A stretch of DNA of 64,000 nt from Carex sylvatica (GCA_964058845.1 CAXKVR010000273.1:62001-126000), one strand, 5' to 3'. Counted from the stretch's first letter, positions 21,652-34,222 are shown. A program made the numbers and translations. Notes: generated from the letters alone by a model not told the origin.

Positions 21652-24293
21652 ATGAATTTAGAGGGTTAGAGTAAAGGTTGGGATTATTTTTGGTTTTCAC
21701 TGTTTTAATTTTGTTGGTTTCTTGCTTTGATAATTTTTTAGTAGAGAAATGTAATTAAAGATGTAGACCTTTGTTTTTCTTCAATCAAAACTACCTACGG
21801 ATTTTTCTAATAAAAAAAAAATGGAGTTCATCAGATTCAAAGTTGCAGTGACACGAGTCACGACCAACCGAATGTTGCAGCTTCCAGTACAACGTGCGTC
21901 ACAGGGACCATTAATTAATCGTATCGGATCCCCATTCCCACCTTCTCTTCCCGTACCAAGAGACCGACTTTCTCAGATGTTTCTGTTCCCACCTCCTAGA
22001 TCCTGTTCATTTACTCAAATCAGCTTCCGACAATATGATTCACATCTTCTGTTTTTATCCCCCAAGAAGTAATTAATACAACCTTCCCATTTCCCATAGT
22101 ATACAAAGTACTTTTGTTTTTCTACCTGACAACCACTGTGTTAGAATTTGTCAAATTTTTACAGTGTAAATTAACTCTTTTTAAATAGGGACGTCCTAAT
22201 TAGTGAGAATGTGGTGAATATTATAATGAGAGATTAAAAATAATCGAAGTACTCCGTCATTTTAACATTCTAAATATCAAACTTAATAAAAAATTATAAT
22301 TATCACAGTCGAACAAAATGTTCTTTGTTTGGGATATTGCATGTTCAAAATCCAATGCTCACACCAAAGTGTGATTTGGAGATGTTGACTCTCTCATTGC
22401 ATGCTAAAAAACACTAGAACTAAATTGGTGCTAAGACAAATTGTCCTTAATTAAATTAATGATATTTTTTTGTAATATATTTGAGATGTACTTATGTCAT
22501 TGATTAGTATATCACTATATGCAAACTGTTGATGATTTGTGAGAGGTTTGATCATGCATGATTCCATGCTTAATAAATTATATGCAATCACAATTTACAC
22601 ATTGAGTTTTATTTTAAATTGTTGACGTCATTTATTATTAGGATTTTATGTAGTAATATATGCTCATTAATTAGTTTCCTATTCTCAATATCCTTCTTGT
22701 AATTTTTCTTTGTATGAATATATATGTGCATGTATATTTAAGCTGCAATAGACATCAATTAATGAAAACTTAATAAAAAAAATAGATTCCAAATCTTGCA
22801 AGCATCCTAAATTTTTCGATGTTTAACTATTTTGGGAGGTTGATTATTAACCTTCAAAACATGAATAACAGTACAGAGGACGTACTTGATTCACAAATAG
22901 ATTTTCATGGGAAAAATTTGAGAGACTTTTAGCGGCCGTTCTTTTCTTAAAACACAATGAATTCTTCATGCACCAATACTCTGGCTATAAGAAGCCCAGC
23001 AAGTCTTCACGCCACAAACACACGCAATTTTATTACCAACAGGGCATTTTGGTCACGCTTGCATGATCTATCCTGAATTTATCCTCCTACCAAAACGGGC
23101 CCCCACAAAAGATGACTCAATGTCATGCGCACCTCCTTCCTTTTTATCTCTCTTTCCTCACCTTTTGCCTACCAAGGAACATCAAAGAATTAGATCAAAG
23201 AAAAAGAACCCATAAAAAGGACTAGGTATAAGTTCTAAAGTGCAATGAAAGGGACAACAGCTGCTCTCACAGTCCAAAAGACCATCATCCAGTAGGAGAG
23301 CAGAAAAAAATGTTTATTTAGAGAGTTCAAAGATAATTTTAGAAAGAAAAAGTTATTTTAATCCACTTGAAAATTGTAGAACAAGAAAACCAAAATTAGT
23401 ATAAAAATTGTCAGAAATAGGCTAGTATATTTATTAATCAGATTAGGGATAACAGATTATAACTCAAAAATAGAGATTTACTACTGTCATTTTAAGATGA
23501 CAGGGGTTTGTTACATGCAGAGGCTTTGCAATTTTCTTGTTTTAGAAACTAGATAAGATTGTTTTTGTCATTAATTGTGAAAGTCAATATATATATATAT
23601 ATATTGAAATTCTGGCAGTGGCTGTCAAGTTGTATTAAAGAAAAAGTTATATATCAGAATATGTTTTCTTAACGCTTGACTTGATTTGTAATGGTTAACA
23701 GAAGACCTTCTGTTTATTCTTCATGATTAATTAGAAAGCCTTCAAAATGTTTAATTCACTTCATATTAAGAACATAGAAGTAGAAATCAATTTTCTAGAT
23801 GTTATATAAATTATTACATTTCCCAACTAACTCTTATCAACAGTTAGGTACCTAGTAGACTTCACGTTCTATATTATTAGCGTAATATGTACCACAGTTG
23901 TATAGAAATGTTGAATTTAAATTAAATGTATCAGGAGGCGAGTCGCATTACAGTTGCTTAGTTATCTTGCATTGTTGTTCTACTGTGATTAGTAGAAACA
24001 ATTAATTATAAACCAAAGTAATCACATGCTAAATTACTACATGACTACATCAGGTAAGGCAAGACGTGGAATTAAAGATGTCATGTCAGAAAATACGAAT
24101 TCAAAAATTTGCTGACCAAATATAAAATGCATGGAAATGTAAAAGATAGCATCATGCATGCTCAGTCCAAAGAAAGAAAGACAACAAGAGAGAGAAAGAG
24201 ATCAGAAGAGGGAGAGCTCTTATTTCAACCAAGCCACGCTCAAAGAAAGAAGCCATCATCATCACCACCAACAACCCAAATCCATCATGACTA
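21652..24293. other. Intergenic region upstream of the receptor kinase
   Basis: No convincing gene is seen. An 83-codon ORF at 21821-22072 lacks recognisable motifs. A short TA microsatellite lies at 23588-23605. The last 200 bases before the ATG are purine-rich (AAAGAAAGAAAGACAACAAGAGAG) and probably belong to the 5' leader of the receptor kinase. No TATA box can be picked with confidence. Confidence 0.5.
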
Positions 24294-27200
24294 ATGGAAA
24301 TGCATTCTTTCCCTTCCCTTTTATCACCCCTTTCCCTCTCAATTTTTTTTCTCATCTCTTTCTACCACAACCACACCATGAGCTATCTCTTCTCTCTACT
24401 CATCTCCATCTTCTTTGCTATATCACATGCTTCCACAGCACCACTCCCTCTCCTTGCTCTCCTCTCTCTAAAATCCTCTCTCCATGACCCGCTGTTAACC
24501 CTCCGCAACTGGACTTATGCATCCATTGAAAACTACTCTTCACCTACACTCGACCCTCCTTGGTGCAAGTGGCCTGGCATAACATGTGATTCTATTACCG
24601 GTGAGGTGACATCGCTTGATTTATCAAACCGCAATCTCTCTGGTACAATTGCACCAGAATTGCGCCTGCTGTCCCGAACCCTAACTCACCTCAATGTTAG
24701 CTGTAACAACTTCTCCGGACTCCTCCCGTCAGTCATATTTGACCTTCACAATTTAGTCTCGCTAGATATCGGTCATAACAACTTCAATTCCACCTTCCCT
24801 TCCACCATTTCTAACTTGAAGCTTCTCAACACACTAAATGCATATAGTAACAGCTTCACTGGACCAATCCCTAATACAATCTCCAATCTCACAAATCTAC
24901 AGTATCTCAACTTTGGTGGTAGCTTCTTCAATGGAAGTATACCACCCGAGATAGGCAGATTACCCCAATTGCTGTATCTTTATCTTGCCGGTAATTTACT
25001 TGGTGGAAATCTACCAGATCAACTCGGTGAACTATCACTCCTTGAACATTTAGAAATAGGTTACAATAACTTTTATGGTGGCATCCCAGTTTCATTTGGC
25101 AAGTTGTCAAAACTCCAATATTTGGATATTTCATCTGCCAATCTCTCAGCGCCGTTAACTCCTGAGCTTGGTAAACTCAAAAGGCTCGAATCACTTTTTC
25201 TTTTCAAGAACCAGTTTACCAGTACAATTCCTGTTGAATTTTCAAATTTGAAATCTCTCAAGGTACTCGACTTGTCAGATAACAAATTAAATGGTTCCAT
25301 CCCTGATAATTTAGATGGATTGGTCAACCTAACCTTAATTAACCTTATGAGCAACCATCTGTCTGGTTCAATACCAGTGGGTTTTGGTGATTTGCCCAAT
25401 CTTGAAGTCCTAAATCTCTGGAACAACTCACTCACTGGTAAACTTCCCCAGCATTTGGGTTTCAAGCAGAGACTAGAGCGGCTTGACGTGTCAACAAATT
25501 CCCTTACTGGTCCGATCCCACCCAATCTTTGTTCCAGAAATCGACTTGTTCGGTTGATACTTTTCTCTAACCGGTTCACCTCTGCCATGCCAAATAACCT
25601 CAGAAATTGTTCAACACTCTGGCGGATAAGGGTTGAGAACAACCGGCTAACCGGTCCGATTCCTACCGGTTTTGGTTCATTGCCCAATCTCACTTACATG
25701 GATTTGAGTCAAAACTTGATATCAGGTCCATTCCCATCAGATTTATTTGTTAGTATTAGCTTGGAGTATTTGAATGTAACTGGTAACCCATTAGGATGTT
25801 TACTTCCAGAGTTGATTTGGAAGGCCCCAAAGCTAGAGGTTCTATCAGCTAGTTATTGCAAATTAGAAGGTGTGTTACCAAATTTCGAGTCCGGCTGTAG
25901 GAACGTTTACAAGATTGAGATGGAAGGAAATAGATTAATTGGGAATATTCCAATTGACATTAGCCAATGCAATAAACTGTTGAGCATTAAATTGGATAAG
26001 AACCGGCTAACTGGTGAGATTCCCCAAGGAATCGCATCTTTACCTTCTATTACTGAACTCAATCTCTCATGGAACGGTCTAACCGGATTGATTCCATTTC
26101 AGTTCAGAAACTGTACAACATTGGAAAGTTTTGATGTGTCATACAACCGGTTAGACGGGCCAGTTCCTTGGTCAGGTCCAATGTTGAAAAACATGCAGCC
26201 ATGGGTCCTTTCAGGTAATCCCGGGCTTTGCGGTGAAGCCGTTAATAAACCATGTCCATCTAACAATGAAGGAGGAAACATAGTTACTAAAGCGTCTGCA
26301 GGTGCAGCTATTATGTGGGTTGCAGCGGTTGCAGTTGCAGTAGCTGGAATTGTTGTATTAGCACTCGGCACGAGATTTGCACAGCAGAAAGCAGAAATGA
26401 AGGAGAAAGGAGGGGAAGAACCATGGCATATGATGACATTTCAGAAGCTGAGTTTCACTGCAGAGGATGTGGCCAAGTGTGTTGCAGGTGCCGAGGGAAT
26501 CATCGGCGTAGGGTCCACCGGCACAGTGTATCGTGCCAAACTGCCGAGCAGTGACATCATAGCGGTAAAGAAGCTTTGGCAGCCAAAGAAGCAAGAAGAC
26601 TGTGTGGCTAAAAGAGAAGTCAAAGTGACCCATGGACAGAGGATAATGGCTGAGGTGGAGGTGCTCGGGTCCATACGTCATAGAAACATAGTACGGCTTC
26701 TGGGCTGGTGCAGTAACAGTGATACCACAATGTTGCTTTACGAATACATGCCGAATGGCAGCCTTGAGGAGCTTTTACATGGAGGTGGCGAGAAGAAACG
26801 CACAAAGGTTGTAATCGACTGGGAGACGCAATATAAGATAGCCGTTGGTGTGGCGCAAGGATTGAGCTATTTACACCATGACTGTCGACCAGTGGTGGTG
26901 CATCGCGACTTGAAACCTAGCAATATACTGCTCGATGCTGACATGGAGGCGCGAGTGGCAGATTTTGGTGTAGCAAAGATAATCAACGGTGCTGATCAGT
27001 ACATGTCGGTGATTGCTGGATCTTGTGGATACATCGCACCAGGTATGAATTACATTAGATACGGTGGCTTTCAAGAAAGTTACTCAAATGATTTGATTAA
27101 TTAACAACGCCAACCCTAAGATATAGAGCTAATTATCCGTCTAGAAAGTTGCTTTTTGAAATGCTAATGCCCGAATGATTATTAAGCCTAATAAAATAAG

Positions 27201-28068
27201 GTACCGCTTCTATAACATGCCCAAAAGCAGCTTGAATTTGTATTGTATTTCCTTTTTCTTACTTTTTGAACAGTCCTTTTGTTCGGGTTGGGCATGGCGT
27301 ACAAAAAGAACAACTAATAAAAGAAAAGAGCAAAAGAAAATACAACAAAATATAAAGCTGGGAAAGTTGATCGATGCTCATTGACTGAGAACTTGTCATT
27401 GGCTTTAATCATTTAGCATGGCTTTAGTGAAAATCTTTTTTGCACATTTCAAACTTGAGCAACTTTTTGTCCCTCAAAAAGATTCCTTCAATAATCTCCC
27501 TTAAATTAAAGATGCTTACCAAATCAGGTGATTTCAGATGCAGTTTGAAATTCTTAATTAGGCTTCTTCAGTTTATTTAAGCACCATAACTAGTTGATTT
27601 TAATTGTTCAACTTGTTATGTTATACCGATTACCAACTCCTTTTAATGCCTCTATGTACAGAGTACGCATACACACTACAAGTGGATGAAAGAAGTGATA
27701 TATACAGCTACGGGGTGGTACTACTAGAGATACTAACAGGAAGGAGATCGGTGGAAGCAGAATACGGTGAAGGGAACAGCATTGTCGATTGGGTAAGAAG
27801 CAGAGTGCTTAGAGCAGCTGACGGACGGGCCTGGGAAGTGTTAGACCCGACAGCAGGGGCCCAGTGCAAGGAAGTGAGAAAGGAAATGACACTTATGCTT
27901 AGAGTGGCACTTCTCTGCACGAGCAAGAGTCCCGATGATAGGCCGTCAATGCGGGATGTGTTGTTGATGCTTCAAGAGGCAAAACCAAACCGAAAGCAAG
28001 CGGATGGATGCAAGGGATCTGAAGTGGGTACTCCTGAAGATATCAAAAAGCCTGTTGTTGATTGTTAA
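24294..28068 (+). CDS. LRR receptor-like kinase, TDR/PXY type (subfamily XI)
   Basis: This is a complete two-exon gene: exon 1 24294-27042, intron 27043-27661 (GT-AG, phase 1), exon 2 27662-28068, about 1051 residues. After a signal peptide comes the N-terminal cap (WCKWPGITC). About twenty leucine-rich repeats follow, ending with the cysteine pair GLCGEAVNKPC. A transmembrane helix lies near residues 670-695, then a kinase domain from about residue 720. Kinase motifs are GVGSTGTVY, AVKKLW, VVHRDLKPSN and DFG. The APE motif is split by the intron exactly as in TDR/PXY-type genes. Close relatives include the TDIF peptide receptor of vascular cambium, so a plasma-membrane peptide receptor is likely, but the exact ligand is inference. 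An in-frame ATG at 24378 (ACACCATGAGC) has better context and gives a cleaner signal peptide. Several antisense ORFs inside it are shadows. Confidence 0.95.
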
Positions 28069-29133
28069 TTAAGAAGTTGTGGTGGTGTATTTATTGTTTG
28101 TCGTTTATTTATATTTTCTCTTTTGAAGTATTACTTGGGCTTTGAAGAGTCAATGATCGGCTTCTCTGTTTGCTGAATATGTAATATGGTTTTTTATTAT
28201 ACAGATAATATCTATGGTGCTTTTTTTTCTCAAGGAATTGAGTATTGTCATGGTTGAGAAAATAAACTTAATTTCTAACTATGGTAAATAAAGGTGTTTA
28301 ACAGATTGTAAAAGTATCTAAAAAGTCCAAAAAGTTTTGTTAAAGTATATAAATTTACTCTTTTATTAAAACATTTAGAGGATTGATGATCCTAGAATAA
28401 TGAATTATTGAAATGTTGTAGATGTTGGGAATTATTACGATAATTTCCAATTAATGAGGACTTAAAGTTCTATAAATTCAATCAAATTATTTGTATAAAT
28501 AGCTAGATACAAATAAAGTTTAAACAAATTTAGAGAATTTTAGGGCGCCGATCGAGTCAGGTCTGCTCTAATATTAGAATAGCACCCTCTCGTGCAAAGT
28601 TAATGTTTATCCATCTCCAAAGCGAACGCCTTGATTCCTCTTTAGTAGCACAGTTTTGGATTGAATGACATTCAATTAAAAATAAAAAATCAAACCGTGC
28701 ATCAATTTTTTCTTGTAAAATAAATAAGATGCTCCTTTTTTATATGAATTAGAAAGAGAATATATATGTTTATATGGTAAACTTGAGAAGAAGAAACGAA
28801 AGCAGTTCTATAAATTACTTGAAGTGAATGACATACATAATTTCATCTCATCCTTGATTGTATAATCAGATGCATATATGAGAGTTAAGATTATAGGATT
28901 TAGTGAACGAGAGAAGAAATGGTGTTTTTTTTTTGTCAAACAGAGGGTACAGAGATATCCTTCTCTGGAATTCGGATCCTCCCTGATACCGTAAAAGGGA
29001 ATATTCTAGAGTTGTGGATTCGGATCGTTCTTCACAAATCTCAAATCGCAAATAATATCGGCCCTGCATTTTCCCAAATAGACACTGTTTTTAAGTTAAT
29101 ATGAAACCGTAAAGTAGTGGCCCCACTTTACAC
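28069..29133. other. 3' flank of the receptor kinase and intergenic DNA
   Basis: The first 150 bases are probably the 3' untranslated region (TTTATTGTTTG, TTTATTATAC). Beyond this I see AT-rich DNA without coding signal. Confidence 0.45.
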
Positions 29134-29342
29134 GGAAGCAAATCTGCTGCGATCCGAATCCCTGCTACAGTATTCTGAAATCTCTGCTTTTTCAAATCTC
29201 ACCGTTTATTTTTTCTGTACATGCATCTCTAAATAACTAGTTTTTCTGTGCACGCATCTCAAAAAAATCAACAGTTAGATTTAAAAAAGCAGAGATTTCA
29301 GAGTACTGCAGCAGGGATTCAGATCGCAGCAGATTTGTTTCC
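29134..29342. mobile_element. 209-bp foldback MITE (copy 1 of 3)
   Basis: Almost the whole unit is one inverted repeat. The left end GGAAGCAAATCTGCTGCGAT pairs with the right end, which reads ATCGCAGCAGATTTGTTTCC. It is flanked by a perfect 8-bp duplication CTTTACAC (29126-29133 and 29343-29350). Two further copies lie at 36944 and 50156. The 8-bp duplication points to a hAT-type transposase acting in trans. Confidence 0.88.
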
Positions 29343-29350
29343 CTTTACAC

Positions 29351-30309
29351 ATACCTGAGAGGATACACCTTCTCCTTCTATGATGGCCTGGGCTCCGGGC
29401 CCTCATTCCTTTCTATTTATCGCCTTACAAAATTACAAAACAGACATGAACTATGTAAAAACTATATATGAACCCCTATAAATAAATAAATAAATAAATA
29501 AAAACACAACTATGGTATATCTACTAAAATTAATTTGTCATCTACTTTGATATCCAAATCACCCAATTAGCATTCTAACATCATAATGACAGGGATTTTT
29601 TGTCTTTCTAAATGAATGTCAAAGCTAACAATAATTTTGTACAAATTTTAATTATTTTGGACTGAAACGGGACTCTTTGAAACTCAAGGACCATTTGTTA
29701 AAGTGTGATACTTTTAGGACCATTAGTGTAATTTAATATAAATATGTATTAATAAAAATATATAACTTAATTATCATCTACTTAATTTGTGGAAGATTGC
29801 ATGCAAGAGATTTTTATGAATATCTAAAATAGGAAAGCTTGATTTATATTATTATCTAAAAAAATATCATATACTTAATTGAGTTCTTTCGAAAATATCA
29901 TGCAATGTGTCAATCATAACAAAAGTTTTATTTGCAAAAATTAACTGTAAATGAATCATTAATTGATCCCATGAAATTATCTCCTCCATTTTTAGTTAAC
30001 AGGCCGAAAGATATTTATAGTATATATACTTTTAGTTCCCTTTATACGTTCATTCCTTATATATATGGGAATGTATACTTGTACAGAGAAAAATAATGGA
30101 ATGCTGCAATTTAACCTGAGAATTAGCACACAAGAAAATATAGCATGACGGAAACTGACTCACTCCTTTTTTTTTGGGAGGTTGTCTCTATATTTCCATT
30201 ACATGGGTAGAGTAATTGTTATATAATACGGCAAAACCTGGAAAGCTAGATCTTCTTGTGTCCTAAAAATAACAATAAAAAAACAGAGAGAGAGATAGAA
30301 GAACAACAA
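29351..30309. other. Intergenic DNA
   Basis: This is AT-rich sequence with an AAAT microsatellite at about 29477-29503 and no gene. The final 40 bases before 30310 (AACAGAGAGAGAGATAGAAG) look like a leader for the following ORF. Confidence 0.4.
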
Positions 30310-30858
30310 ATGGAACCGATTGACAAGGAGAAGCAAGAACCTGATATTTTTCGAGTTGGTGCAGATACGGCACCAATGGAATTATCCCTATATTTAACTA
30401 TTGGTCTCTCCGGCACTAACTTTGGTACCGGTGCTGGTGTTTCCAATGACAATTTTGGCTCCTTCCACAGAGGTGAAAGATGTTTGACAACAAACAATGC
30501 CAAAAATCCTGGTGCTGGTACGGATTTCTGGCTGGTCCCTAGGTATCCACCTTTTGCGACTGCCAGCGTTGACCCAGCTTCTGATCTTAACCTAGAGTTA
30601 ACCTTGAGCAGCGTAAATTATGCTACTGATGGCAAAGGTTCAGGTGCAAGTGAAAGAGGTACTGGTGCTTCTAATGATGCTTTCTCTTTTTTGAAAAGCA
30701 TGGTAGAAGCTACCAGCATTTCTAATGACGCTTTCAGCAACAATTTATCTGTGTTGAAAAAATTAAGTAACACTTCTAAAGGTGATGCAAATCATACAAT
30801 CATGTTGTTTCTAATATTGCTACAAATTTTGTTGGAGGTATTAATGGTAATATGCTAG
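30310..30858 (+). pseudogene. ORF with EAR-type repression motifs, N-terminal part of a decayed MYB-like gene
   Basis: From the ATG at 30310 the frame encodes about 180 residues. It is rich in Gly, Ser, Asn and Thr, with two LxLxL motifs (LSLYL near residue 26 and LNLELTL near residue 97) of the EAR repressor type. Ala-Ser-Asn-Asp-Ala-Phe-like repeats occur later. Near 30800 the frame runs into hydrophobic sequence, while another frame continues with the same composition to 30890 (SNIATNFVGGINGN), which suggests a frameshift. [11 protein letters not shown] domain lies 0.5 kb downstream on the same strand, with a small foldback element in between. Joining the two is inference from strand, spacing and the shared repressor-like motifs. 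Confidence 0.45.
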
Positions 30859-31091
30859 TGCAGGTGTTAGGAGCAGATCAAGCATAAAATCCACTTCATA
30901 TGGGGATGAAAATCAACACTCTCTTAGGAAGAAATGTTAGCTTGTAGAGTCAACAATACAATGGCATATCATACAGTTATAATTGACCTCCTGTTGTTCT
31001 TTTGCTGGTGTTGTTTAGGGTTTCTGGCTTTCTGCTGTTGTTTTGAAAGTAGTGAGGGTCCCCCCCGCCCATCTCTTCATGTGAAATTCAT

Positions 31092-31249
31092 CCCCTAAAG
31101 TAACTCAAATTTGAGTTTTGATCCTCATTGTCCAATTAGAATATGCACGATTATTAAAGGGGCTCCGTGAATTCTACTTCGGCCCAGATTGATCCTGATT
31201 TTGATTGGACAGTCCAGATCCAAACTCAAATTTTGAATTACTTTAGGGG
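31092..31249. mobile_element. Foldback MITE, AACTCAAA family
   Basis: The ends CCCCTAAAGTAACTCAAATT and its near-complement (AATTTTGAATTACTTTAGGGG on the right, one base longer) form an inverted repeat of about 30 bp around an AT-rich centre. Related copies lie at 32185, 49190, 52230 and 55015. Confidence 0.65.
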
Positions 31250-31392
31250 ATCCAGACCCCTTCATGCGCCAGTGGAGAGTTATTGACTTGTTGTGTCAAA
31301 AACAGAAGATATCATCAAATCAACCAACGCAAACAACACCAGACCTAATCTCTACATTGAATCAAGACTAAATTTCTAAATTCTAATAAACG

Positions 31393-31641
31393 TTGAACTC
31401 TGCAACACCCAATTTGGCAGCTGATAAATGGAGTACCGAAGAACATTATAGGTTTCTGGAGGGTTTATCAGAGGTAGGAAAGGGGCAATGGAAACTTATA
31501 GCTGACAAGCATGTGCTCACGCAAACCTTAACTCAAGTTGCGAGCCATGCACAGAAGTACTTTCAGAAACAACAATTAAAAGATCAAGCTAACAAAAAGC
31601 AGCGTGCCGTATCTTTAAATTTAAAGGAGCCGTATCTTTAA
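31393..31641 (+). pseudogene. SHAQKYF-class single MYB domain, start codon missing
   Basis: The frame encodes a single MYB/SANT repeat with the class signature: [20 protein letters not shown], then a second Trp, then [14 protein letters not shown]. This class binds I-box/TATCC-type DNA. There is no ATG. The open frame begins after a stop at 31387-31389 with TTG where an initiator would sit, and no acceptor AG is close by. A short Lys-rich tail and [10 protein letters not shown] follow before the stop. The domain itself looks intact. The lack of a start and the loose linkage to 30310-30858 make a pseudogene most likely. Confidence 0.7.
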
Positions 31642-32511
31642 ATTGATAATATACCTATTTAAGTTCTATTTTGCAATTAAGTTCTTCAGTTGATTTATCA
31701 GTCTACCCAACCTTTTTTCCATACTAACGAATACAAGGGGTTGATACCTTGAGAAAACCTAGGATAACTACTTTATTGCAGCACCACTCTTTTAAATTTA
31801 AAAATAGTAACACTGAACCATTCCCAGGAGAGCAATTATCTTTAAAATTAATGATAACAATATGTGCATTTTAAATGTTCCACAACTCTATACATAATTT
31901 CTAAATAACATATGTTTACCTGTATTTTTAAATGCATGTGTTTAGGTCTTTTCATCCCATCAAATGTCTCGATTTTGTTTATGCATTGAATCCTTTTTAA
32001 GCGCTCACAGAATGCTTCTAGCAATAAACTGAACTGACGGTTCATCGAACGGAAGAAGTACTGTAGATTACTATTGCAGAAAACGGTGCCGTCAAAAGAC
32101 GAACGGCTGAGATTAAGAGTTTGCTGATAATGGACGGTCCACAATATAAATGAGGCTCTGTCTATCTTTGATAGGGAGTGTAGATCTCTTAAGTAACTCA
32201 AATTTTAAATTTAGATCCTGACCGTCCTATCAAAATCCGAACCAATACGATCCGAGGTGAAAATGTACGCGTCCCTTTAATATTCGTGCCAAACGAGATC
32301 CAACGGTCTGGACCTAAACTCAAAATTTGAGTTATGATTTATTTATTTTTTAGTTATCTATAGTGAAATGAATTCCCAATAAAATAAATAAAGGTCGTGG
32401 AAAAAAAAACTTAACAAAAATTAAAAATAAAACAAACTCACTCTAAATCATTCTCTTCCGTGAATTACAGAGTACAGACTCTTCCTTTCCATCAAAAAGA
32501 AAAAAAAATTC
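31642..32511. other. Intergenic DNA with a MITE
   Basis: AT-rich sequence. A foldback unit of the AACTCAAA family occupies about 32185-32340 (AAGTAACTCAAATTTTAAATT at the left, AACTCAAAATTTGAGTT at the right). The last 60 bases before 32512 are probably the 5' leader of the next gene. Confidence 0.5.
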
Positions 32512-33027
32512 ATGAGTAGCGACAAGAGAAATAAAAAACTGACCGACGCTGGCGCCGGCGGCGACGAAGCGGCGGTGGAAGAGCTCCTCCGGGCGGCCCA
32601 GGATGATGTCCTCCTCAAGGTTCGCCTGAATTCCCACTCCATCTCCTCCGATTCTCATTTTTCCTCTCTGGATCCTGATTTGGCTCGCCGATTTGATGCC
32701 CTTAGATCCAATCCGTCGGTCCCTTCTCTATCTAACTCTGATGTTGATGATCTGGAGTCGAGATTTGCAAAGCTCAAAGGAGGCGTTGGATCGGACCAAG
32801 GTATTGGATCTGTGGATAGTGGGGGCATAAGTGATGAGGGAACGGGGGATGAGGTGGAGAAGCTGATGAAGTGGGCCATGGATGCTGCTCGGTTGGATCA
32901 GTCCAGTGGAAAAGGTACTGGAGAGGATGAAGTGGATGAAATTGTTAGTTCTGAATCAAGTGATGAGGAGGAGGATGGAGATGAGAAGGCGAAGGGGAAA
33001 GCACAGAAAAAGAAGTGGTTTTTTTGA
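32512..33027 (+). CDS. Small acidic protein of unknown function
   Basis: A single uninterrupted frame gives 171 residues from an ATG in AATTCATGAGT context. I do not recognise the family with certainty. The N-terminal half has EAAVEELLRAAQDDVLLK, then LDPDLARRFDALRSNP and a VDDLESRFAKLKGG segment. These look like short amphipathic helices. The C-terminal half is Gly/Ser/Asp-rich with an acidic run (SSDEEEDGDEK) and a basic end (KGKAQKKKWFF). There is no signal peptide, membrane segment or zinc motif. The repeated R-F-x-A-L-K/R pattern recalls helical regions of FYVE or endosomal adaptor proteins, but that is only an impression. The clean frame and codon-like composition suggest a real host gene. 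Confidence 0.75.
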   Translation: MSSDKRNKKLTDAGAGGDEAAVEELLRAAQDDVLLKVRLNSHSISSDSHFSSLDPDLARRFDALRSNPSVPSLSNSDVDDLESRFAKLKGGVGSDQGIGSVDSGGISDEGTGDEVEKLMKWAMDAARLDQSSGKGTGEDEVDEIVSSESSDEEEDGDEKAKGKAQKKKWFF

Positions 33028-33396
33028 ACTTTTAAATAGTTATTATGAGCATAAGGCTTTTCAAAGAAGAAACAATGTTCAATTATAATTTGTGTGGATT
33101 TTTTATCGTTTGAATTTTTTTCAGAAGAATTTTCTTACATAATGTTAATAATGTTGAGTAGAAATGCTAGTGACTACTCGTTGGTCATGCATACTTGCTT
33201 AATGCTTACTAGTTGCCGTGTTTAGGAAAGTGACCAACAATAAGTTCGCTAATCTGTTTTATTTTTGAAATTCAAGAATCGCTTGCATTCGAGATTTTAG
33301 AAAAGACATGTTACCTTTGAATTTTTACTTTTTTTTAATGCTACAGATAAAAATTTCAGCCGTGATGTTAGTAAAATTTTTCACTTAATATCAATA
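33028..33396. other. 3' flank
   Basis: AT-rich DNA after the small acidic-protein gene, including its likely 3' untranslated region. Nothing else is seen. Confidence 0.4.
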
Positions 33397-33791
33397 CAGG
33401 GCGGAATCAGAATTTGAGTACAGGGGTGCTAAATAATTTTTTTTTTTTTTTTTTTGTAATTTGAAATTATCGTTTTTAATTTGAGAATTGTCTGATTAGT
33501 CGGTTCTATAATAAAATACCATTTGTTTTTTTGCATTTTTAATTTGAAAAGAGTTCTAATTTTATCATCTTCTACTGAGAAAAGACGAAAAGCCCACTGG
33601 TCCAAATAAAAATGAATCTAATTATATTTTTTTTAAATTTACATTGAAGCCCTCTAATTTTGAATATTTTTATGGGGAGCTTATATATGTAAAATAAACA
33701 ATATAATACAATTTCTATATACTCGATAATAAAAAAAATTCAAAGTTAGGATGGCTTAGCATCCCCCAGGTACACCTATGTTTCGCCTCTG
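33397..33791. mobile_element. Non-autonomous hAT-like element with CAGNGGCG ends
   Basis: The left end CAGGGCGGAATCAG and the right end (complement CAGAGGCGAAACATAG) are flanked by a perfect 8-bp duplication TATCAATA (33389-33396 and 33792-33799). The 395-bp interior is AT-rich, with a T17 run, and non-coding. The CAG-GGCGGA ends are those of a widespread plant hAT group. Confidence 0.8.
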
Positions 33792-34075
33792 TATCAATAC
33801 TAAATCAATTTTCTTTACTAACAATGGCTAACCTAAAGGATTGGAGAATAAATTTAATTTCACAACATTCACGGTTGTCATAATTAAACATCTAGATTTC
33901 AAATTGAACATTTTGTATGGTAGTTATTTGACAACATATTCATATAAAACATAAAAATTTGATGAAGTTCAACTAAAGATACACAAAACCTAAACAATAC
34001 AATATATGAATAAACCTATCAACGTGTTTATTTGTTTCTCGTTTTCAACTTTAGAATTCTTTTGACTTAAATTGA

Positions 34076-34222
34076 ATAATATAGTTAACTTTGTTGATAA
34101 ACCATTAAATTAAAAAATATAGTTAACTTTGTTGATAAATCATTAAATTAAAAAATATAGTTAACTTTGTTGATAAATCATTAAATTAAAAAATATAGTT
34201 AACTTTGTTGATAACCATTGCC
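34076..34222. repeat. 38-bp tandem repeat, four copies
   Basis: The string ATAGTTAACTTTGTTGATAA recurs at 34081, 34119, 34157 and 34195, an exact 38-bp period with very few differences. It is a recent minisatellite expansion in AT-rich intergenic DNA. Confidence 0.9.

Noticed and set aside
21821..22072. 83-residue ORF beginning MEFIRFKVAVTRV
   Set aside because: No recognisable motif, no neighbouring exons and an A-rich run before it. It is kept as intergenic.
25073..25693. 206-residue minus-strand ORF inside the receptor kinase
   Set aside because: It is antisense to leucine-rich repeats, and the repeat periodicity creates the open frame.
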